DNA of 64,000 bases, from the NCBI RefSeq assembly GCF_014400405.1, contig NZ_CP060496.1:1116001-1180000 (forward strand). Direction: 5' to 3'. Position 1 is the stretch's first letter. Every line of letters starts with the position of its first letter. Shown piece by piece: positions 58,136-64,000 of this stretch. Below the pieces are notes generated by a model that saw nothing but the letters and a program-made list of their open reading frames with translations, did not search any database and was not told where the DNA came from. Both the position numbers and the translations under genes were made by a program. Source of the DNA: Brachybacterium sp. Z12 (GTDB lineage: Bacteria > Actinomycetota > Actinomycetes > Actinomycetales > Dermabacteraceae).

Positions 58136-61017
58136 GTGGCTAAGGTCCGCGTCCACGAGCTCGCCAAGGAGCTCGGACACCCCAGCAAGGCAGTTCTGCA
58201 GAAGCTGCAGGACATGGGCGAATTCGTTCGCTCGGCCTCCTCGACCATCGAAGCACCGGTAGCCCGCCGTCTGCGTGAGGAGCTGCCCGCCAAGAAGGCG
58301 GATGACGCCCCCGCAGCGAAGAGCGATGCCGGCGCTTCCCCCAAGAAGCCCGGTGCGCCCAAGCCGGGCGGTGCTGCTGCACCCAAGCCGGGCGCCAAGC
58401 CCGCAGCCCAGAAGCCCGCCGAGTCTGCCGAGGCAGAGGCCCCGAAGCCGGCCGCTGAGGCGCCCGCTCCGGCGCCGACGCCGGCCGAAGAGGCTCCGGC
58501 CCCGACGCCCGATGCGGAGGCCCCGGCCCCCGCACCGAAGCCCGGCGCGCAGAAGCCCGCTCCGTCTCCCGCACCGAAGCCCGGTGGTGAGCGTCCCGCG
58601 CCCCGCCCCGGCAACGCACGCCCCGGGAACAACCCCTTCGCCAGCGCGCAGGGCATGCCCCGTCCCGGTGCCCGCAAGCCGGCACCCGGTGGCGGTCGCC
58701 CGCCGCGCGAGGGAGGCCCGCGTCCGGGCGGTCCCCGTCCCGGGAACAACCCCTTCGCCAGCGCACAGGGCATGCCCCGTCCGGGTCAGCGCCCGCCGCG
58801 TCCCGGCGCCGACCAGGCAGGACAGACCGGTGCGCGTCCGGCACGTGAGGGTGGGGCTCCCCGCCCGGGCAGTGCCGCACCGCGTCCGGGTGGTGGCGGC
58901 CGTCCCGGCATGCCCACCCCGGCATCATGCGACAGCACTCCTCCGGCGGCCTCGCCGACGCCAACCAGGGCGGCGGCCCCGGTCGTGGTCGTGGCGGTCG
59001 TCCCGGCCCCGGTGGCGGCGGCCCCGGTGCAGGCGGCCCCGCCCGTCCCGGCGGCGGTCCCCGCGGTCGCGGCGGTCGCGGCAGCACCCAGGGTGCCTTC
59101 GGTCGTGGCGGCAAGCCCGCCCGCTCGCGCAAGTCGAAGCGTGCGAAGCGCGCAGAATTCGAGCAGATGTCGGCGCCCGCACCGGGCGGCGTCTCGATTC
59201 CGCGCGGTGACGGGAACACCCCGATCCGCCTGCGTCGCGGAGCATCGCTCTCCGACTTCGCCGACCTCATCGATGTCAACCCGGCATCGCTGATCACTGT
59301 GCTGTTCGCGATGGGCGAGATGGCCACGGCCACCCAGTCCCTCGACGAGGAGACCTTCGATCTGCTCGGCACCGAGCTGGGCTACAAGATCGAGATCGTC
59401 TCCCCGGAGGACGAGGAACGCGAGCTGCTCGGACAGTTCGACATCGATCTCGATGCCGAGCTCGACGGGGAGGGCTCCGCGGACCGTGCACCGCGTCCCC
59501 GGTCGTCACCGTCATGGGCCACGTCGACCACGGCAAGACCCGACTGCTGGACACCATCCGGAAGTCGACCGTCGGCGCGGGCGAGGCCGGTGGCATCACC
59601 CAGCACATCGGTGCCTACCAGGTCGAGGTCGAGCACGACGGCGCCGACCGCGCCATGACGTTCATCGACACCCCGGGCCACGAGGCGTTCACCGCCATGC
59701 GTGCCCGTGGTGCGAAGGTCACCGACATCGCGATCCTGGTGGTCGCGGCGGATGACGGCGTGATGCCGCAGACCATCGAGGCGCTCAACCACGCCCAGGC
59801 GGCGGACGTGCCGATCGTGGTCGCGGTCAACAAGGTGGACAAGCCGGAGGCCAACCCGGAGAAGATCCGCCAGCAGCTGACCGAGTACAACCTGATCGCC
59901 GAGGAGTACGGCGGCGAGACCATGTTCGTCGACGTCTCCGCCCGCGAGAACCTCAACATCGAGGCGCTGCTGGAGGCGGTCCTGCTGACCGCCGATGCCG
60001 CGCTCGAGCTCACCGCGAACCCGGACAAGGACGCACGCGGCGTATCGATCGAGGCCAACCTCGACAAGGGCCGCGGCCCGGTCGCCACGGTCCTGGTCGA
60101 GCAGGGCACCCTGCGTGTCGGCGACGCGATCGTCTGCGGCAGCGGCCATGGTCGTGTGCGAGCGATGCTCGATGAGAACGGTGTCAGCGTGGAAGAGGCT
60201 GGTCCGTCGCGACCGGTCCAGGTGCTCGGTCTGACCTCGGTGCCCGGCGCCGGTGACTCCTTCCTGGTCGCCCAGGACGAGCGCACCGCCCGCCAGATCG
60301 CCGAGAAGCGCGAGGCCGCCAAGCGTGCCGCGTCGCTCTCGAAGGTCCGCAAGCGGATCAGCCTCGAGGACATCAACCAGCACATGGCTGATGGCAAGGT
60401 CGAGACCCTCAACCTCATCCTCAAGGGTGACGCGGCCGGTGCCGTGGAGGCTCTCGAGGAGTCGCTGCTGGGCATCGAGATCGGTGACGGCGTGGACCTG
60501 CGCATCATCGATCGCGGCGTCGGCGCGATCACGATGAACAACATCAACCTCGCTGTCGCCTCGAACGCGGTCATCATCGGCTACAACGTGCGGGCCGAGG
60601 GCCTGAACGCTGACTACGCCGACCGCGAGGGGCGTGGAGATCAAGTACTACAGCGTGATCTACAACGCCATCGACGAGGTCGAGCAGGCTCTCAAGGGCA
60701 TGCTCAAGCCGGAGTACGAGGAGGTCGAGCTCGGCTCGGCAGAGATCCGCGAGATCTTCCGCTCCTCCAAGTTCGGCAACATCGCCGGTTCGATCGTGCG
60801 CAGCGGCATCATCAAGCGCGGTGCGAAGGCTCGCATCACGCGCGGTGGAGTGGTCGTCGCCGAGAACATCGAAGTGGCCGGCCTGCGCCGGTTCAAGGAC
60901 GATGTCACCGAGGTCCGCGACGGATACGAGTGCGGTATCAACCTGGGGTCCTACAACGACCTCCAGCTCGAGGACCACATCACCACCTATGAGATGCGGG
61001 AGAAGCCCCGCATCTGA
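58136..61017 (+). CDS. infB: translation initiation factor IF-2 (three apparent frame breaks)
   Basis: GTPase that brings fMet-tRNA to the 30S. The GTG start gives [15 protein letters not shown], the IF2_N domain; a very long Ala/Pro/Gly-rich linker follows (residues about 60-360), in which [17 protein letters not shown] appears twice (about 58619 and 58739). A second IF2_N-like segment ([17 protein letters not shown]) precedes the GTPase: [20 protein letters not shown] and NKVDKP. Breaks: GG 58921-58922 and C run 59497-59500 (one missing each) and G run 60629-60632, where one extra G is the simpler reading. Restored length about 960 residues. Confidence 0.95.
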
Positions 61018-61023
61018 GGCAGG

Positions 61024-61055
61024 GACGGCCGGGCACCCACCAGGGCCCGGCCGTC
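61024..61055 (+). terminator. hairpin terminator after infB
   Basis: GACGGCCGGGC (61024-61034) pairs with GCCCGGCCGTC (61045-61055), 7 nt after the stop. Confidence 0.65.
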
Positions 61056-61077
61056 ACCCGCGGGGGAGGAGACCACG

Positions 61078-61247
61078 ATGATCGAGGTGCCCCTCCCCCT
61101 GCGTGCCCCGTCGGCCCACCGCGTCACCGCGCGGGCCGCGGGGCATTTCGCTCTGGCAGTCGAGGCCGCCCCCTGACGCCCTTCGATCATCCCCCTCTCG
61201 AGACGCCCGTCGGGCTCGCCACAGACCAGGAGAACCTCATCCCATGA
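61078..61247 (+). CDS. small protein of unknown function coupled to rbfA (one apparent frameshift)
   Basis: As read, an ATG at 61078 with a strong GGGGGAGGAG site opens a 32-codon frame. If the C run 61169-61173 lacks one C, as at many other sites here, the frame runs 56 codons to a TGA at 61245-61247 that overlaps the rbfA ATG by 4 nt, the coupling seen through this genome. The first part (MIEVPLPLRAPSAHRVT) could be a stranded fold; no family recognised. Its existence is an inference from the ribosome site and the overlap. Confidence 0.4.
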
Positions 61248-61756
61248 ACGACAATCCCCGTGCTCTCAAGCTCGCCGACCGCATCAAGGTCATCGTCGCC
61301 ACCATGCTCGACACGCGCGTCAAGGACCCGCGGCTCGGCTTCGTGACGATCACCGATGTGCGGGTCACCGGAGACCTCCAGCACGCCACTCTCTTCTACA
61401 CCGTCTTCGGCTCCGACGAGGAGCGCGAGGGCACCGGTGCCGCGCTGGCCAGCGCGACCGGAATGCTCCGCCGCGAGGTGGGCCGCCAGACCGGGATCCG
61501 CCTGACCCCGACCCTCGAGTTCATCGCCGACGCGGTCCCCGAGAACGCCCGCGTCATCGAGGACCTGCTCAGTGAGGCCCGTGGCCGCGACGCCGACCTC
61601 GAGAAGGTCAAGGAGGGTGCGAGCTACGCCGGTGACGCGGACCCGTACCGAAAGCCCCGCGAGGACGAAGACGAAGTTGCCGCCGAGGACCTCGACGGTG
61701 ATGACCGCGACGGTGAGGAGCTCGACGACGTCGAGACCGGCCGCGAGCAGGCGTGA
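61244..61756 (+). CDS. rbfA: ribosome-binding factor A
   Basis: Needed for 16S 5'-end maturation and cold growth. A 170-residue protein with the KH-like core: LADRIKVIVATMLDTRVKDPRLGFVTITDV, HATLFYTVFG, and LRREVGRQTGIRLTP. The last ~55 residues are highly acidic (EDEDEVAAEDLDGDD), an extension beyond the usual core. Stop overlaps the truB GTG by 4 nt. Confidence 0.94.
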   Translation: MNDNPRALKLADRIKVIVATMLDTRVKDPRLGFVTITDVRVTGDLQHATLFYTVFGSDEEREGTGAALASATGMLRREVGRQTGIRLTPTLEFIADAVPENARVIEDLLSEARGRDADLEKVKEGASYAGDADPYRKPREDEDEVAAEDLDGDDRDGEELDDVETGREQA

Positions 61757-62724
61757 GCTCCGGCCCGCACAGCTCCGGCCCGCACGGCATCCTGTTCGTC
61801 GACAAGGCGTCCGAACGGACCAGCCATGACGTGGTCGCCCGGGTGCGCTGGCTGCTGAGCACGAAGAAGGTCGGGCACGCGGGCACGCTCGATCCGATGG
61901 CGACCGGGCTGCTGGTCCTCGGCGTGGGGCAGGGCACGCGCCTGCTCACCTACCTGGTGGGGCTCGGGAAGACGTACCACGCGACGATCCGGCTGGGACG
62001 CGCCACCACCACCGACGACCGCGAAGGGGAGGCGCTCGGCGAGCAGGCCGACGCCACCGGGATCACCGACGCGCAGATCGAGCAGCAGCTGCACGCCCTG
62101 CGAGGAGACATCGAGCAGGTGCCCTCCACGGTCAGCGCCATCAAGATCGACGGCAAGCGCGCCTACGCCCGAGCCCGCGCCGGGGAGGACGTCCAGCTGG
62201 CGGCCCGCCCCGTCCTGATCTCACGCTTCGAGGTCACCGCGCGCCGACAGGACACGGAGCACCTCGACCTGGATGCGGTGATCGACTGCTCCTCGGGCAC
62301 CTACGTGCGGGCGCTGGCCCGCGATCTCGGCTCTGCGCTCGAGGTCGGAGGTCACCTCACCGCGCTGCGCCGCACCGCCGTGGGCCCCTTCGCCGTCGCG
62401 GACTCCGTGCACGTCCCCGCTCGGGGTGAAGGCGATGACGTCCCGCTCCCGCTGTACGGGCTCGGCCAGATCGCCCGCCAGGTGCTCAGCAGCGTGGTCG
62501 TCGACGACGTGCAGGCTGCCGCGCTCGGGAACGGTCAGCGCATCGACACCGACGGGATGCAGCCGAGGCCCGCAGAGGGAGGCGACCTCGGGCTCATCGG
62601 TGTCGCGGGGGAGGAACGCCCGATCGCTGCTCTCGACGATGCCGGCCATCTGGTCGCGATCCTGGAGCGCGAGGGAGACCGCTGGCGTCCGGTCCTGGTG
62701 GTGCCGGTGGACGCCCGCTGCTGA
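61753..62724 (+). CDS. truB: tRNA pseudouridine-55 synthase
   Basis: Makes pseudouridine 55 in the tRNA T-loop. A 323-residue protein; the catalytic Asp is in GHAGTLDPMATGLL, with KTYHATIRLG, STVSAIKIDGKRAY and CSSGTYVRALARDLG. The GTG start overlaps the rbfA stop; start residues SSGPHSSGPHG precede the family start. Followed by a long bidirectional terminator. Confidence 0.95.
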   Translation: MSSGPHSSGPHGILFVDKASERTSHDVVARVRWLLSTKKVGHAGTLDPMATGLLVLGVGQGTRLLTYLVGLGKTYHATIRLGRATTTDDREGEALGEQADATGITDAQIEQQLHALRGDIEQVPSTVSAIKIDGKRAYARARAGEDVQLAARPVLISRFEVTARRQDTEHLDLDAVIDCSSGTYVRALARDLGSALEVGGHLTALRRTAVGPFAVADSVHVPARGEGDDVPLPLYGLGQIARQVLSSVVVDDVQAAALGNGQRIDTDGMQPRPAEGGDLGLIGVAGEERPIAALDDAGHLVAILEREGDRWRPVLVVPVDARC

Positions 62725-62752
62725 AGACGCCCCGCACATCACCCCGCACAGC

Positions 62753-62791
62753 AGAAGGGCCCTTCCCGAACTGATCGGGAAGGGCCCTTCT
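62753..62791. terminator. long bidirectional terminator between truB and L,D-transpeptidase
   Basis: A perfect 17-bp stem (62753-62769 with 62775-62791) around loop ACTGA; arms contain AGGGCCCTT, so it reads alike on both strands and serves both convergent genes. Confidence 0.85.
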
Positions 62792-62813
62792 GGCTGCTGT
62801 GGGCAGGCCCGGG

Positions 62814-64000
62814 TCAGTAGTGGACCACGGTCTTGGTGCCGATGCTCGCCCAGTCGTACAGCCACTTGGCATCCGAGACCGGCATGTTGATGCAGCCATG
62901 GGAGCCGGAGAAGCCGAAGGACGAGCGCCACGGCGCACCGTGGAAGCCATAGCCGCGGTGGAAGTACTGCACCCAGGGGACGTCGGGGTTGTAGTAGTAC
63001 TTCTCGTGGCCCTCGGGGTAGTTGTTCGCGTTCGTCATGTCCTGGCGGTCGTAGCGCAGGTAGATGTCGTAGGTGCCGGTGACGGTCTCGTTGCCGGGCT
63101 TGCCGTCGACCATCTTGCGCGGGCCCCACACGGGGGTATCGCCCACGTAGGCGGTCACGGTCTTGTTGGTGAGGTCCACGTCGATCCACTTCTCACCGGT
63201 CGGGTTGGACGGCGTGGTCGACTCCTCGTCGCCCGCCTCCTCCTCGTCCTTCGGGGCCTCGACCTGCTCGACCTCGGGCTCGATCTTCTTCGAGTCGAAG
63301 GCGGCCTCGAGGGGAGTGGTGCCCTTCATCGCGGCGATGAGCTCATCGGCCACTGCGTCGGTGTTCGTGATCTCCAGGCCGGCCTTCTTCTCGGTGAGGA
63401 CCTTGACGACCTCGCCGTCCTCGCCCACCTGCTCGATGCCGTCCTCCACCTCGACCGCATCGCTGTCGGCGCGGGCCGAGACCCACTCGCGCACGGCGTC
63501 CTCGTCGACGGCGATCGTCAGGGCCTGGCCGTCCTCGTCGGGCTCCACGGAGATCCAACCGTTGCGGCGCTCCGCGGAGACGTCATGGGTCTTCCCGTCG
63601 GCGCCGGCGATCGACATCGGCTGCTCGAGCAGGGAGGCGATCGCACCGACGGTCTGCTCGGCCTCCTCGGTGGTGATGGAGGGGCGATCTCCTCGAGCGG
63701 CTGCTCGACCTCGAAATCCTTCAGCGCCGGAGCGTTCTGGTTGATCGCGTCCACAAGTGTCTGCGGGTCCATGCCGAGGCCGTGGCGGCCCGGGACGGCG
63801 TTCCAGGTCTGCTCGTCCTCGTCGAAGCTGACCGAGGCGTCGACCGGGGAGGTCATCTCTTCGGGCACGAGGCCCTTCGCGAACTCCATGACTGCGGCAT
63901 CGTCGACGGTGACGACCGGCTCCACGGCATGCTCGCCCGACCAGGTCGAGGAGAGCACCCCGGTGAAGGAGTCATCGCGGGAGACGGCGGCCTGCGCGGT
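62814..64000 (-). CDS. L,D-transpeptidase (YkuD), partial at the window edge, one apparent frameshift
   Basis: Cross-links peptidoglycan at the outer surface. The C-terminal YkuD domain (about 62814-63190) has the active-site pattern His-...-SHGCINM with the catalytic Cys, and YIDVDLTNKTV-like strands (KWIDVDLTNKTVTAYVG). Before it lies an acidic linker and at least two repeats resembling the peptidoglycan-binding domain found in these enzymes (TLVDAINQNAPALKDFEV). The frame breaks at the plus-strand G run 63681-63684; one base joins PLEEIAPSITTEEAEQ. The N-terminus lies past the window end. Confidence 0.9.

Noticed and set aside
3975..63684. Programmed frameshifting or mass pseudogene formation as a cause of the frame breaks
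   Set aside because: The breaks lie at plain G or C runs in unrelated essential genes, lack slippery-heptamer plus pseudoknot layouts, and are repaired by a single base to normal family sequence.
1..64000. tRNA, rRNA, tmRNA or RNase P genes
   Set aside because: I looked through the intergenic stretches and found no tRNA-like clover-leaf or rRNA sequence; intergenic gaps are few and short.

Overview
This window is about 70% G+C. It looks like a chromosomal segment of a Gram-positive actinobacterium. Supporting evidence: GTG and even TTG starts are common; ileS has a T-box leader; the Actinobacteria-typical order folC-DUF4233-ndk is present; and a long housekeeping block runs rpsP-khpA-rimM-trmD-rplS-lepB-lepB-rnhB-DUF2469-yraN-comM-dprA-xerC-M23-rpsB-tsf-pyrH-frr-cdsA-rlmN-DivIVA-dxr-rseP-ispG-GNAT-proS-rimP-nusA-ylxR-infB-rbfA-truB. 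Micrococcales, perhaps a Brachybacterium-like (Dermabacteraceae) organism, is my best guess. That is an inference from gene order and composition, not from a search.

Layout. Positions 1-2.2 kb hold the end of an ABC transporter, a small membrane protein, a 2Fe-2S ferredoxin and a small exported protein. Positions 2.2-5.8 kb hold ileS with its T-box. Positions 5.8-9.3 kb form an accessory island: two divergent paralogous lipoproteins, then a WXG100-like/lipase protein translationally coupled to an EspG-like protein. Positions 9.4-11.7 kb hold folC-DUF4233-ndk, followed by an IS110-family insertion sequence. Positions 13.1-19.3 kb hold ftsY and the nitrogen cluster amtB-glnK-glnD. Positions 19.4-22.5 kb hold a methionine module on the minus strand: LysR regulator, MesX (DUF1852) and MesD core methionine synthase. 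Then follow ffh, a repeat-rich spacer, a DUF559-like nuclease and an amidohydrolase. From 27.4 kb to 62.7 kb runs the ribosome, translation, envelope and isoprenoid block. A convergent L,D-transpeptidase runs off the right edge.

The genes cooperate mainly in translation (S2, S16, L19, EF-Ts, RRF, IF2, NusA, RimM, RimP, RbfA, TrmD, TruB, RlmN, IleRS, ProRS), protein export (FtsY, Ffh, two signal peptidases, site-2 protease), nitrogen signalling (AmtB/GlnK/GlnD), the MEP isoprenoid pathway (Dxr, IspG), DNA uptake and recombination (ComM, DprA, XerC) and cell-wall work (M23 peptidase, L,D-transpeptidase, DivIVA-like proteins). Coupling by 1-4 nt start/stop overlaps is very common.

Caveat for every reader: 29 genes, many of them essential, carry apparent frameshifts at 48 places. 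Almost all are at runs of G or C that look one base too short, most often read as GGGGAG where GGGGGAG is needed. I treat these as sequence errors, give full restored gene spans, and list each break position. Every frame junction was worked out by eye from the reading frames. No search or folding program was run.
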